A stretch of DNA of 64,000 nt from Paraburkholderia sp. PREW-6R (GTDB lineage: Bacteria; Pseudomonadota; Gammaproteobacteria; Burkholderiales; Burkholderiaceae): contig NZ_CP155076.1 of NCBI RefSeq assembly GCF_039621805.1, positions 62,001 through 126,000 of the forward strand. Direction: 5' to 3'. The position numbers and the translations under genes were made by a program. Each line of letters opens with the position of its first letter. The first letter of the stretch is position 1. Under the pieces are notes generated by a model, which searched no databases, was not told the DNA's origin, and saw only the letters and a list, made by a program, of their open reading frames with translations. Positions 55,235-64,000 of the stretch are shown in pieces.

Positions 55235-55610
55235 GGGCTGCGGACTAGCCGCCGTCGCGAGCGCGCGATGAAGCGCATGGGTGTGGCGGTGTTGTAATGC
55301 AAGCCGGGTAGAAGACGACACAACGCGCAGCACAAGGTCTGGTCGTATCTGCTGCGTGCCTTGACGATCGACTGCGTCAATCAGGTGTTCGCGCCCGGCA
55401 CGATCTACGTTCCGACGGCGCGCGGCTTCGTATGTCTTGCGGCAACGGTTGAATTAGCCGGCCGCAAGATTCTCGTGCATCGCGCGGCGATTTCGCTGGA
55501 CGCCGTCGATATCGTCGAGCGCTGAACGAAGCGCTTGCCCGGTATGGGCGTCCCGACATCGTGATTAATGGTCAGCGAGTGACAGTCGCGTCAATCACGC
55601 GTAAAGACTG
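55235..55610 (+). pseudogene. IS3-family OrfB relic, frameshifted
   Basis: Pieces read MKRMGVAVL, stop, CKPGRRRHNAQHKVWSYLLR, then NQVFAPGTIYVPTARGFVCL and AATVELAGRKILVHRAAISL, and in the next frame LNEALARYGRPDIVINGQ. This follows the IS3 OrfB order (HKVYPYLLR, NQVWAMDITYIPMARGFVYL, LEEALARHGKPEIFNTDQGS). The first catalytic Asp is replaced by Gly and the second by Gly, with stop codons and a frameshift, so it is long dead. Confidence 0.72.
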
Positions 55611-55774
55611 ACCAGGTGAGCGTAATACGCCATAGCCTCTTCGCTGGATGAGGCCTGGTAAATAACATCACCATCGTATTTGATCAGGTTGCCTTCGCGC
55701 GCCAGTCCGGTAAAGCAATGCTCGCGTGGCCTCTGGCGCAATTCCGCGCTCGGCGGCAGCTGGTTGTCGGCCAT
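55595..55774 (-). CDS. Small hypothetical protein
   Basis: From ATG at 55774 (GGAG seven bases upstream) the frame gives 59 residues starting MADNQLPPSAELRQRPREHC and ending SSSEEAMAYYAHLVSLYA. The frame is open further upstream, but this start has the best ribosome site. No family recognised. It overlaps the end of the IS3 relic on the other strand. Confidence 0.42.
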   Translation of the reverse strand: MADNQLPPSAELRQRPREHCFTGLAREGNLIKYDGDVIYQASSSEEAMAYYAHLVSLYA

Positions 55775-56826
55775 CACCGGACTCCGTCCGGGAAGCGCGA
55801 TCGCCGTGTCCTTCTGCGTGAATAAGGTCGTCGTGCTGCAAACCAGATCGCAATGCACATGATAGAGAAGTCCCAGGTTTGCAGGCCTGACAGAAGGCTG
55901 TCCATTCTTGTTTCCTCCGAATCGCGCAGGCATCTACAAGCCCGCATCCACAGATCCGCCAGACTGTCGGTGTGGCCTTCCTTGTTTTGGGAGGTGTAGA
56001 ACCGGGTCGGCGTTCAGGCTTATTCTGCTTTCGATCGGGACCTGGGAGTATTAACACGCATGAAGAAGCATTCCGCTGAGGAAACCGAAGGGAAAAGCGC
56101 AGATGAACATTCTTTGGTCAGCTCGCGAACGACGCAACCGTGATGCCAACACACGAATGGCCTCCACGGTAACGCCAGCGCAGTCGCCGCAGGTTCCAGC
56201 ACGATTACTCAGGGCAGTCATGTCGAGGCGGAGCGGTTCCTGTGGATCTGCGAGTACAGATCCTGCGTGCCAGAAGCTGCAGCTACGTTGACCCGATACC
56301 GCTCCGCATCTAGCACGGCAAGTAGCGTACTGGATTATTTTCTATTATTTGTTGTGATATTGCGATGGGCTTCGTTTCCGCAGACCGGTCTGGTCGCGTC
56401 TGTTTGATCCGGCTCATTCAGAACGGCGTCAGCAACAAGTGACGGAACTCACGAACTTTTACCGGCCTTCACCTTTGTATTGCGGCATATTTTCAACCGC
56501 ACTCATAAATTAGGTTTCCTTATTTTCACCAGTTTATTTCACGCAGAGCGGTACATGGACAACATTCCTTCTGGTTTTTCATGTCGATCACGAAGCGGAT
56601 GGGAAAAACGCCTTTTCCTCGTATGTAGTACATGTACTATTTTCCCGTCCGGCTTGCTGTTGATTTGAAAGGCTAAGTGTCTAACTCTCTTGCGGCCGGG
56701 CTATCTCGGCTTTCTGACTGGCGGGGCAAATGCAGACATGTCCGCGAAAGCCGTGTTGCGTTTAATCCTGTTCATCGTGCAACACTCTCTATTCATTGAC
56801 GTAAAAGCAGGGTAGTATCGGCAGCA

Positions 56827-56858
56827 CTGTATGACAGCCGTTTATCCCCGTCATACAG
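56827..56858. promoter_or_regulatory. Operator-like inverted repeat
   Basis: CTGTATGAC (56827-56835) and GTCATACAG (56850-56858) are perfect 9-base inverted arms with a 14-base spacer, a geometry typical of dimeric regulators binding adjacent major grooves. It lies 79 bp before the short frame at 56937 and about 320 bp before the lipoprotein gene. Confidence 0.5.
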
Positions 56859-56936
56859 AAGGCTTGTGACGGATGATCTCTGTACAAAAGCCGTATCACC
56901 CAGGCAAAACTTTCACCCCTTACCAAGGAGATGAGA

Positions 56937-57011
56937 ATGCTGCATTACACCTCTGCACAACAATCTGCGCTGCGTCCCTTGTCTTCATTCGCGACACCAT
57001 TTCGGAAGTAA
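56937..57011 (+). CDS. Possible 24-residue peptide with strong ribosome site
   Basis: AAGGAG at 56925-56930 is a consensus ribosome site six bases before ATG 56937. The frame encodes MLHYTSAQQSALRPLSSFAT and PFRK, then TAA. It may be a leader peptide, a small protein, or the start of a truncated gene. A small hairpin-capable GGCTC/GAGCC follows it, and the lipoprotein gene begins 163 bp downstream. Confidence 0.35.
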   Translation: MLHYTSAQQSALRPLSSFATPFRK

Positions 57012-57174
57012 CGTTCCGAATCCCTTTCGGCTCCGGTGAGCCGGCCAGCATTCCTTGAGATTTATCCCGGACCATGCACGGAAGCCTTTTCCTGCATATG
57101 TACTTCCGGGGCCTGACTGCGTCTGCCTGGTTTGTCTGGCGACGTGATTTCTCAATCTGACTGAGGTCTGAAGT

Positions 57175-58944
57175 ATGTTGAAAAAAGGCGCGTCAAAGTC
57201 GAAGCATTTTGCAGGACTCTTAGGACTGCTATGTGTGTGTATTGGAATGACAGGCTGCGGTGGTTCGCTATCTGATCCGCCATCGACCGGATCATCATCG
57301 AGTGCGGCGCAGCCCTCATCGCTCTCGGCGAGCAAGGATATGGCTTCGTTTTCCCTGAATGGCGTGGCAGGGGTTATTGTCGGTAATACGATTTCCGTTA
57401 CCCTGCCATATGGATCGTCGCTGACCAGCCTGGTGGCGACCTTCGCGACGACTGGGCGTGAGGTTTCGGTTGGGCAGACCACCCAGGTGAGCGGAGTTAC
57501 CACAAATGACTTCAGCCACCCAATCACATACACTGTCACCGCCCCGGATGGATCAAAGGCAAACTACATCGTGAGCGTGTCGGTGGCAGGCGCGAGCGCC
57601 AAATCGATAACATCATTCTCGCTCAACGGTGTGGCGGGGGTAATTTCAGGTCAGACTATTTCTGTGACCCTGCCTTCTGGCTCCCTACTCACGGGTCTTC
57701 GCCCCGTCTTTACTGATAGCGGTGTCACGGTGGCAGTAAACGGCACACCCCAGGTCAGCGGAGTAACGACGCAGGACTTCACAGGTCCGCTGCAATATGT
57801 GGTGAGCGCGGCAGATGGAACCTCAGTTACCTACACAGTTACAGTCAGTGCCGCATCCACGTCAGCAAAGGCATTGACAGGCTTTTCACTAAACGGTGTC
57901 GCCGGCGTTATCAATGGACAGAATATCGCGGTAACATTGCCCGCAGGTACTGATCTCACCAGTCTGTTGCCCGTTTTTTCGACCACGGGCGTAAAGGTGA
58001 GCGTCGCTGGGGTGACGCAGGGAAACGGCGTGGCCGCGCAGGATTTCAGCGGCCCGGTGAACTATGTCGTGACAGCGGCCGACGGTTCAACTTCCACCTA
58101 CACTGTTACCGCCGCAGTGGCACCGGCCAATGCGAAGGCTATCACCTCTTTCTCGCTTGACGGCATCGCGGGAGTCATCAGCGGTCAGAATATCTCGGTG
58201 ACGGTGCCGTTCGGCACTCTATTGACAGACCTGCAGCCTACCTTTACGACTACGGCGGCAAGCGTCAGCCTCGGCGGTGCCAATCTTGTGAGTGGCGCTT
58301 CAGCAGCGGATTTCAGTAATCCGCAGACGCTTGTAGTCACCGCCGCAGATGGTTCATCAACGACGTATTCGCTGAGTGTGAACATCGCTGCGGGCAACGC
58401 AAAGGCGATTACCGCGTTCTCTATCAATGGGGTACCGGGGCTTATTAACGGCCAGGATATCTCGATTACCTTGCCCTTTGGCACTGCATTGAACAACCTT
58501 CAGCCGCTATTTACGACGACGGGCCAGAGCGTTGCTGTCGGTAGCAGGCTGCAGGTTAGCGGTTCGTCGCTGCTCGATTTTGGTGCTCCGCTCGACTATG
58601 TGGTCACTGCCGCCGACGGGTCGACCGCAATCTATCACGTCACCGTTTCAGTTGCGCCCAGCACAGCCAAATCCATCACGGCATTCTCGCTGGATGGCGT
58701 CCCGGGGCAGATTAACGGGCAGAGCATCACTGTCACGCTGCCACCGGGCTCGCTTCTGACGGCTCAGCAGGCAAAATTTACGACGACCGGCGGGGCCGTC
58801 ACTGTGAACGGTGTAACACAGGTGAGTGGCGCATCCGTGCTGGATTTTTCGCATCCAGAGACCTTCGTTGTCACGGCCGCTGATGGCTCGACGGCTGACT
58901 ACAATGTGAACGTCGTGCTCGGCACGGGCCTGAAGGGTCTCTGA
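57175..58944 (+). CDS. Lipoprotein with six DUF5018-like repeats
   Basis: The 589-residue protein starts with a lipoprotein signal: basic MLKKGASKSK, a hydrophobic core, and the lipobox GMTGC at about residue 28, followed by GGS (no Asp at +2, so probably sorted to the outer membrane). After a Ser-rich linker, six repeats of about 89 residues follow, each beginning with xFSLNGVAGxIxGQ, then ISVTLPxGTxLT, a Thr-rich segment, a VSGxxxxDFSxP turn and YVVTAADGSTxxYxVTV. This matches the DUF5018-type, Ig-like beta-sandwich repeats seen in bacterial surface proteins. GAGG lies eight bases before ATG. A role in surface display or adhesion is inference. A hairpin follows the stop. Confidence 0.82.
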   Translation: MLKKGASKSKHFAGLLGLLCVCIGMTGCGGSLSDPPSTGSSSSAAQPSSLSASKDMASFSLNGVAGVIVGNTISVTLPYGSSLTSLVATFATTGREVSVGQTTQVSGVTTNDFSHPITYTVTAPDGSKANYIVSVSVAGASAKSITSFSLNGVAGVISGQTISVTLPSGSLLTGLRPVFTDSGVTVAVNGTPQVSGVTTQDFTGPLQYVVSAADGTSVTYTVTVSAASTSAKALTGFSLNGVAGVINGQNIAVTLPAGTDLTSLLPVFSTTGVKVSVAGVTQGNGVAAQDFSGPVNYVVTAADGSTSTYTVTAAVAPANAKAITSFSLDGIAGVISGQNISVTVPFGTLLTDLQPTFTTTAASVSLGGANLVSGASAADFSNPQTLVVTAADGSSTTYSLSVNIAAGNAKAITAFSINGVPGLINGQDISITLPFGTALNNLQPLFTTTGQSVAVGSRLQVSGSSLLDFGAPLDYVVTAADGSTAIYHVTVSVAPSTAKSITAFSLDGVPGQINGQSITVTLPPGSLLTAQQAKFTTTGGAVTVNGVTQVSGASVLDFSHPETFVVTAADGSTADYNVNVVLGTGLKGL

Positions 58945-58964
58945 CATACAGGTCATCTGCATCC

Positions 58965-58989
58965 CGCCCCGACAGTGAATGTTGGGGCG
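58965..58989 (+). terminator. Hairpin after lipoprotein gene
   Basis: CGCCCCGACA (58965-58974) pairs with TGTTGGGGCG (58980-58989) around the loop GTGAA, with one G-T pair. It starts 20 bases after the stop codon. No T-run follows, as for the hairpin at 1395. Confidence 0.6.
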
Positions 58990-61091
58990 CGCACGCCGGT
59001 TCTATCACGTCGGTACAACGTCCGGGTGTCTCCTCTCGCCTTATCTGGTCGACAGCGCGCGAACAGGCTGCTGTGATCGACAGACCTTGCGCGCTCCGGC
59101 CAGTAAATATATTGCTGGTCGCAGTTCGCTACGGCCACGTAAGCACTGTGGCGCCGTGCTTCGTACGGCGTCGACGCCGCATCGGACCGGTTCATTACCT
59201 TGCTGCGTCAGCTATGCGCCGCGGCTTGAAGAAACGGTACATACCTGCCATCCGGCTTGCTCCGGCCAGGCAGAGAAAATTTCCTTCTTAAGTCAGGTCC
59301 CGTCAAGCCAATGTGTTGCGGTGGCGGTGCCCGTGGCAATATCGGCAATTGGTTGCCACTCATACCCGCATTGCTACGTTCTGCTTGATAGCATCTGTTG
59401 CAAACTGTCTGTTCTACGGCCAGCGACTTGCATGTTGTACCGCATCCCGCCGCACGACTTTTGCAGTCAGCGGCAGCGCCTGTCGCCCGCAGAAGTCCTG
59501 TAGAAGGTACATGAGATTTTCCCGCGATTCAGCTTGCGGCAGACCGGATGATCGGCCCTTCCTGAGAAAGCATGAAGTTTGTACCAGTGAATGCAGTGCA
59601 TGGTCTGAACAAGATCAAACCTGGATAAGCGGTAATGCGGGCGATCGACAACGCGTGCGTTGCCGCATCACCAGGCCGGCACAATGCCTGAGCAACTGCT
59701 CCGGACAGACAGCCGTGACGGCAGTGTGGCAACAGCTACATGATTTTCGTCAACGCAAATATTCGGTTTGCGTCGGAAGTCCGTCCCAAACGCAGCTTTA
59801 GAGCTTCTGTGGTCAGTTCAATTTTTTGGGGGGCGGCCGCCAGGCGTCTTAAGGCTCGTCACGCACGCGACGACCCGTCAAACCAGGGGCGATACGCTGG
59901 TTCGCGGTGAGGAGGGTACGCGGATTGTGTCCTGCCATCTTTGTAATTCTGCAAAACGGATCCCGATCTGCCAGACGCGACGCGCCCTGTCGGCGCGTCG
60001 ACAGCGGCTGCAAGTGCCCGCGTCACGATCAGGAAGGCAGGCGTTTCGGTATTTGCGTTGATGTCGAAGTAACGCAGGAGGCAGGAGAGAAGTTGCCGGG
60101 CTGGCGGTTTCCGCCCGAAATCGCCGTTGCGCTTCAATATCACGGAGGCATACCGCTGCATATGTCAGCGCCCGGCTTCATTCAGGATGTGGACCATGGA
60201 TAGACGGCAATTGCTGGCTCCACAATGATTCAGGTAGCGGCACGCATGTCGTCAGGCACGCAATAATGGCCGTCCTGCCTTAATCGATTGACAGTTGCGC
60301 GCCGGGCTCTCCGCTGCGCCCGGCGCCCTGGTATGGATAAGAGGGATGCTGCAAGGAGCGATCGCCGGATTAAATGCGCCTTCTGGTTGCAATATCCGGC
60401 GACGCAACTGCAACGGTGCCGTACATATTGACTCTGCTGCGAGGCCAACCGGTCTCCGATCGAGGCGCAACAAACGTCCCGGGTGCACGAAAATAATAAA
60501 TGATCACAAAATATAATTTATCCGGTGGCTTCACGGTTTTCCGTTCGCGAAGTCAACATCGGGTTTGTTGTTAATCTCTATATTTCGAAAAATAAATTAA
60601 TGGCAACCAGGTGGTCGCTTGTCAATTGATGATTTATCATTATCTATAACTACCATAAGTCTGAGGGATTGATTTCCTGTTGGCTGGTTGTCAACCATTC
60701 CTGCAGTGCTCAAGGATCTGGCAATTGATTCTGCGGTGGGAAGGGACAGGAAATGCAAGAAAAACAATGCGTCGGCGCGATCGCCAGATCGTGACTTCGA
60801 CTCGACCGACGGGAACGTGTCATCACTGGTCGGGTGACATCTTCTTGCGACGTATGACATGTGAGTGAGCGTCTAATATCTTCTGAGGATTGAAGCAAAG
60901 GGTGTGCATGTCTGGAAGCGGTTCCCTGGCCACCGGGATGTCTGCATTTACCTCGAATCCAATCTGAACAGAATCCATTAGGCGTCCGACATTTTTTCGT
61001 GAAGGTTGCTCCGCATTTCGGCGTAACGGTTACCAAATTTATCCGGTTGTGAGCAATGGGCGCGATAGATCAAAACAACGGGGACATGCGG
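58990..61091 (+). other. 2.1 kb without confident genes
   Basis: Open frames on both strands have no recognisable domains. Bases 60490-60660 are AT-rich and may hold promoters. GGGGA at 61080-61084 is the ribosome site of the next gene. Confidence 0.35.
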
Positions 61092-61400
61092 ATGAGAAAG
61101 ATAGCGTGCGAACACTGTGGCCATGCGCTTACCCGGGCAGCCGTGTACTGTTTTAATTGCTATTCGGTCAATGCGTTGTTGTTGCGACGGCATGGCCGCC
61201 CCTTTTTCTGGGTTTTTCCGGTGACGGTAATGATGGTGGTATTTGCCCTGACAACCGCGCTGCGCTTGCCACATTTCACCTTGCACAATCTGGCCTGTCT
61301 GTTCAGACCTTCCTTGTCTACACGCTATCCGCCGGCGAGAACATCTGACCTGCGTAGTCACAGACGGCGCCAGTGGCAAATCCGTATTGAACATTTGTGA
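61092..61400 (+). CDS. Small zinc-ribbon membrane protein
   Basis: From ATG 61092 (GGGGA upstream) the product has 102 residues: MRKIACEHCGHALTRAAVYC, then FNCYS, forms a CX2C-X10-CX2C zinc ribbon. It is followed by one hydrophobic helix (FFWVFPVTVMMVVFALTTAL) and a basic tail. Function unknown; such proteins often assist membrane complexes. Its stop overlaps a possible GTG start (61397) of the cyclase gene downstream, so the two may be cotranscribed. Confidence 0.55.
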   Translation: MRKIACEHCGHALTRAAVYCFNCYSVNALLLRRHGRPFFWVFPVTVMMVVFALTTALRLPHFTLHNLACLFRPSLSTRYPPARTSDLRSHRRRQWQIRIEHL

Positions 61401-61465
61401 TACGGCTGATGATTTTCAATCCGGTCTGGCGATGTCTAACGCCGGAAACACGGCAGAGCAATGCG

Positions 61466-62998
61466 ATGAAGCGGACGATGAAGCTGATTACGAACGTCAT
61501 GGGAAGAATGTCCATGTCGATTGCCATAATGACTATGTGTGGAGCGCTGATCGCGTCTGTCATGGTTGGCTTGTGCGCGTGGGTGCTCTACCAGAGCAGG
61601 CAGGATGCGCAGGATCATGCTCGCGACGCTCTGCGTAATCTTGCGCTGATTGCCGAGCGGGACATTGAGAGGAATTTTGAGCTATACGACCTTTCCTTGC
61701 AGGCAGTTGTGGATGGCATGCGTGACAGGGAGGTCATGACGCTGGCGCCCCGCCTGCGCAGGGAAGTGTTATTCGATCGGGCCGCCAGTGCACGGGACCT
61801 GGGCGCTTTCCTCGTGCTTGATGCGAAAGGCGATATCGTGCTCGATTCAGCGAGCGACACGCCGCGCCATGGGAATTTTGCGGACAGGCGGTACTTCACC
61901 ATCCAGCGGGATAATCCGGGGCAGGGGCTTTACGTGAGCGAACCTTATAGCTCCAGGCTTCGCAGGAATACGACATGTATTGCATTGAGCCGGCGTATCT
62001 CAGGGCCTGACGGATCGTTTGCTGGAGTGGTGGTGCTGCCGGTGAATCTTGAGTACTTCCATCGTCTTTTTGCAGGACTTGAACCGGGGCTCCACGGCTC
62101 CCTGTCCCTGATCAGCCGGGACGGCGTCATGCTCATGCGTCAGCCGTACGACCCCAGGATACCTGGTCGCAGCATTCGCGAAGCCAGCACATTTCATCGC
62201 TTCATGGCTGCATCGGAGGGTAGCTTCACTGATACGGCATCCATCGACGGTGTCAGCCGACTTTACTGGTTTCGCGATTTCCCGCACCTTCCGCTCATCA
62301 TCATGGCCGCTGCTGCCAATGAGGATATTCTGGCTGCCTGGTCGCATCGTGCCGTGACGATTGGCTCGCTCGTGACTCTCCTTGCAATAGCATTTGTTGG
62401 TCTGTCCACGCTTCTGGGCGTCCAGCTTCGTCGACGTGTTCACGCGGAAGCCGAGTTGCGACAGATTGCAATGACGGATGTGCTCACGGGTTTGCTTAAC
62501 CGCCGTCGGCTCGGAGAACTGCTCGACCAGGAGTGGCGACGAGCCAAGCGTACAGGCAGCATGCTCTCTCTGCTGTTCGTCGATGTCGACCGGTTCAAGG
62601 CCTATAACGATCTTTACGGCCATCCCGCTGGAGATGCGGTGCTTGTCGATGTTGCGAAGAGTATTGTTTCCTGTATCAGGCGACCGGGCGACACCGCCGC
62701 CCGTTACGGGGGGGAAGAGTTCGTCGTGATCCTGCCCGACACCGAGGCGGCCGGTGCAATAGCCATCGCCGAGAGAATCCGTCTGACCATCCATGCGCAC
62801 AATATTGAGCACGCAGGAAGCGAGTACGGCTGTGTAACGGCGAGCATCGGCGCGGTTACCTGGAACCCCTGCATGAATGGAGAATTGAACGCGGCGATGA
62901 AGGCTGCCGATGAAGCGATGTACGACGCCAAGGCAACCGGCCGCAACCGCGTGGCGCCGTTCAAGCCTGCCCCTGCTAACTGTCAGCATCCAGCATGA
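61466..62998 (+). CDS. Membrane diguanylate cyclase with Cache sensor (GGDEF)
   Basis: I prefer ATG 61466, which gives a short basic cytoplasmic N-tail (510 residues); GTG 61397 and ATG 61514 (GGGAAG upstream) are in frame. First membrane helix SIAIMTMCGALIASVMVGLC, then a periplasmic dCache-type sensor (AERDIERNFELYDLSLQAVV; GNFADRRYFTIQRDNPGQGL; ISGPDGSFAGVVVLPVNLEY), a second helix VTIGSLVTLLAIAFVGLSTL, and a GGDEF domain: MTDVLTGLLNRRRLGELLDQ, FVDVDRFKAYNDLYGHPAGD, and RYGGEEFVVILP with an intact active site. RPGD five residues before GGEEF is the allosteric I-site. It makes c-di-GMP from GTP in response to a periplasmic ligand. Its stop overlaps the start of the next gene. Confidence 0.9.
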   Translation: MKRTMKLITNVMGRMSMSIAIMTMCGALIASVMVGLCAWVLYQSRQDAQDHARDALRNLALIAERDIERNFELYDLSLQAVVDGMRDREVMTLAPRLRREVLFDRAASARDLGAFLVLDAKGDIVLDSASDTPRHGNFADRRYFTIQRDNPGQGLYVSEPYSSRLRRNTTCIALSRRISGPDGSFAGVVVLPVNLEYFHRLFAGLEPGLHGSLSLISRDGVMLMRQPYDPRIPGRSIREASTFHRFMAASEGSFTDTASIDGVSRLYWFRDFPHLPLIIMAAAANEDILAAWSHRAVTIGSLVTLLAIAFVGLSTLLGVQLRRRVHAEAELRQIAMTDVLTGLLNRRRLGELLDQEWRRAKRTGSMLSLLFVDVDRFKAYNDLYGHPAGDAVLVDVAKSIVSCIRRPGDTAARYGGEEFVVILPDTEAAGAIAIAERIRLTIHAHNIEHAGSEYGCVTASIGAVTWNPCMNGELNAAMKAADEAMYDAKATGRNRVAPFKPAPANCQHPA

Positions 62999-64000
62999 CG
63001 CTACAGCGGACGTCGACACACATCCAGCGCAGTAAATCCAGCAGGCCATCATTCTTCAGGGCGGAAGAGCCCCCGGCAGCTGCGTCCCTGTGGAAACTTT
63101 TCTGCACCATATTTCTTCTGTCAGCGCTTTCATGGGGCGGGCTTGCGCTGATCGCCCAGCTTGAGCATCGGTATGTGGTTGAAGAGGCGCGCCTGTCGCG
63201 TCGTGCATTCTCGGATCTCACGACACTTGCCTGGATGATACCCGGACCCGTAGGCTGCAATGTCGCGATTCAGGTGGGTTACGTCATCGGGGGGCGGGCC
63301 GGCGCCTGGGTAGCTGGTTTCGCGAGCGTGCTGCCATTCATGCTCCTGATGCCAATGCTTGGCGCCTTTTACCGGGCGCCCTTTGTACAGGCGGCAAGCT
63401 CGGCCAGCATGCTCGATCATCTTCGTGTAGTTCTCGCGGCGCTGATTGCTGTGACCTGGTACCGGCAGGCACAGACGGTTGTGTGGGGAAGGCTTGAACT
63501 CGTCGCAGCCTTTGCCTGCTGTGCGGTCCTCGCGGTGGCACAGGGTGCATTAGCGTACGTGCTCGTACTCGGAGGCGGTTTTCTAGCGGGTTGGTGCACG
63601 GCAGAAACCCGTCCTGGCCGTCTGCAGCTACAGTGGACAACTTGGGATCGCCTGCTGCTTTCGCTCCTCGCCGCGCTTGTGGTGCTGTTTTGCATGCCTG
63701 TTCCTGCGTCGTGGCAGGCAAGGCTGCTCTGGATCCGGCTTGGCGGTGCCGGTCTTGTCCTGTTTGGAGGTGGCTTCACTGCTTTGCCGATACTTAAGAC
63801 ACTGTTCGTGACGCCCGTGACCGGGATCTCCGAAAGTGACTTCACATTGGCATTTGCGCTTTCACCGGCCAGCCCCGGGCCGCTGCTGAATGTCGTGCCA
63901 TTCCTGGGATATCTGATTCATCGCTGGCCCGGCGCCATCGTCGCCACTTTCGCATTGTTCGCGCCGTCCGGATGTCTTGTGATTCTCGCACGGCGCCACC
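62995..64000 (+). CDS. Chromate transporter (CHR) family protein, 3' end outside window
   Basis: ATG 62995 overlaps the cyclase TGA (ATGA), and the frame is open to the window edge (335 residues). After a short hydrophilic N-tail come hydrophobic helices with the CHR first-half motifs SALSWGGLALIAQLEHRYV and TLAWMIPGPVGCNVAIQVGY, then GGRAGAWVAGFASVLPFMLL. The second half starts with LVLFGGGFTALPILKTLFV and contains ALSPASPGPLLNVVPFLGYL. The two similar halves identify the long CHR (ChrA) type, an inner-membrane anion exporter, proton-driven. In the first motif the usual FxGG is changed to WGG. Chromate specificity is not certain. Confidence 0.85.
   Translation, partial: MTLQRTSTHIQRSKSSRPSFFRAEEPPAAASLWKLFCTIFLLSALSWGGLALIAQLEHRYVVEEARLSRRAFSDLTTLAWMIPGPVGCNVAIQVGYVIGGRAGAWVAGFASVLPFMLLMPMLGAFYRAPFVQAASSASMLDHLRVVLAALIAVTWYRQAQTVVWGRLELVAAFACCAVLAVAQGALAYVLVLGGGFLAGWCTAETRPGRLQLQWTTWDRLLLSLLAALVVLFCMPVPASWQARLLWIRLGGAGLVLFGGGFTALPILKTLFVTPVTGISESDFTLAFALSPASPGPLLNVVPFLGYLIHRWPGAIVATFALFAPSGCLVILARRH

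Larger units (their letters stand above)
55775..57174 (+). other. Intergenic region upstream of lipoprotein
   Basis: 1.4 kb without a confident gene, apart from the inverted repeat at 56827-56858 and the short frame at 56937-57011. DNA from 56320 to 56680 is AT-rich and probably regulatory or decayed. Confidence 0.35.

Noticed and set aside
59073..60860. Several 60-170-codon frames on both strands
   Set aside because: No ribosome sites or domains; composition like random frames in GC-rich DNA.

Overview
The window looks like an accessory, adhesin-rich region of a high-GC beta-proteobacterial chromosome or megaplasmid. My best guess is Burkholderiaceae (Burkholderia, Paraburkholderia or Caballeronia type). 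The reasons are the codon use, the TpsA exoproteins with a nearby parvulin, the 'Fis-family'-like small protein, the IS2-group and IS481-type elements, the DUF5018-like lipoprotein, and the Cache-GGDEF and CHR-type transporter genes. No rRNA, tRNA or CRISPR array was seen.

Layout. (1) 1-5.6 kb: the 3' end of an HMW1-type adhesin gene, a hairpin, an HMW1C-type cytoplasmic N-glycosyltransferase, and a fused methyltransferase-TPR-GT9-like protein. (2) 6.8-22.3 kb: a 4632-residue FhaB/CdiA-type exoprotein with a perfect-looking internal duplication and a putative peptidase C80-like domain, then a periplasmic parvulin and a small unknown gene. (3) 22.3-23.7 kb: debris (a truncated AGE-family epimerase gene and an IS3 transposase tail). 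(4) 23.75-41.77 kb: a 6006-residue HMW1-type adhesin built from modular repeats dense in N-X-S/T sequons. Its last 1 kb is almost identical to the partial gene at position 1. (5) 41.8-44.4 kb: transposase relics and one complete IS2-group element. (6) 45-57 kb: sparsely coding, decayed DNA holding a receiver-like protein without its phospho-acceptor, a winged-helix protein fused to a degenerate GGDEF domain, two short winged-helix proteins on the minus strand plus a possible relic of a third, an FAD amine oxidase, and another IS3 relic. (7) 57-64 kb: a repeat lipoprotein, a zinc-ribbon membrane protein, a Cache-GGDEF diguanylate cyclase, and a chromate-transporter-family gene cut by the window edge.

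How it fits together. HMW1C-type enzymes (GT41) put hexose on Asn of N-X-S/T sequons of HMW adhesins in the cytoplasm before Sec and TpsB export. I count 17 sequons in one representative 208-residue repeat of the giant adhesin and 9 in a 65-residue repeat of the other copy. The adhesins therefore look shaped as polyvalent substrates for the transferase, and the adjacent methyltransferase-TPR-GT9 protein is a candidate for extending or modifying the glycan. This linked system (two paralogous sequon-saturated adhesins, N-glycosyltransferase, possible second glycan enzyme) is the most interesting content here. The parvulin probably chaperones these long exoproteins in the periplasm. No TpsB (FhaC/HMW1B) outer-membrane partner lies inside the window.
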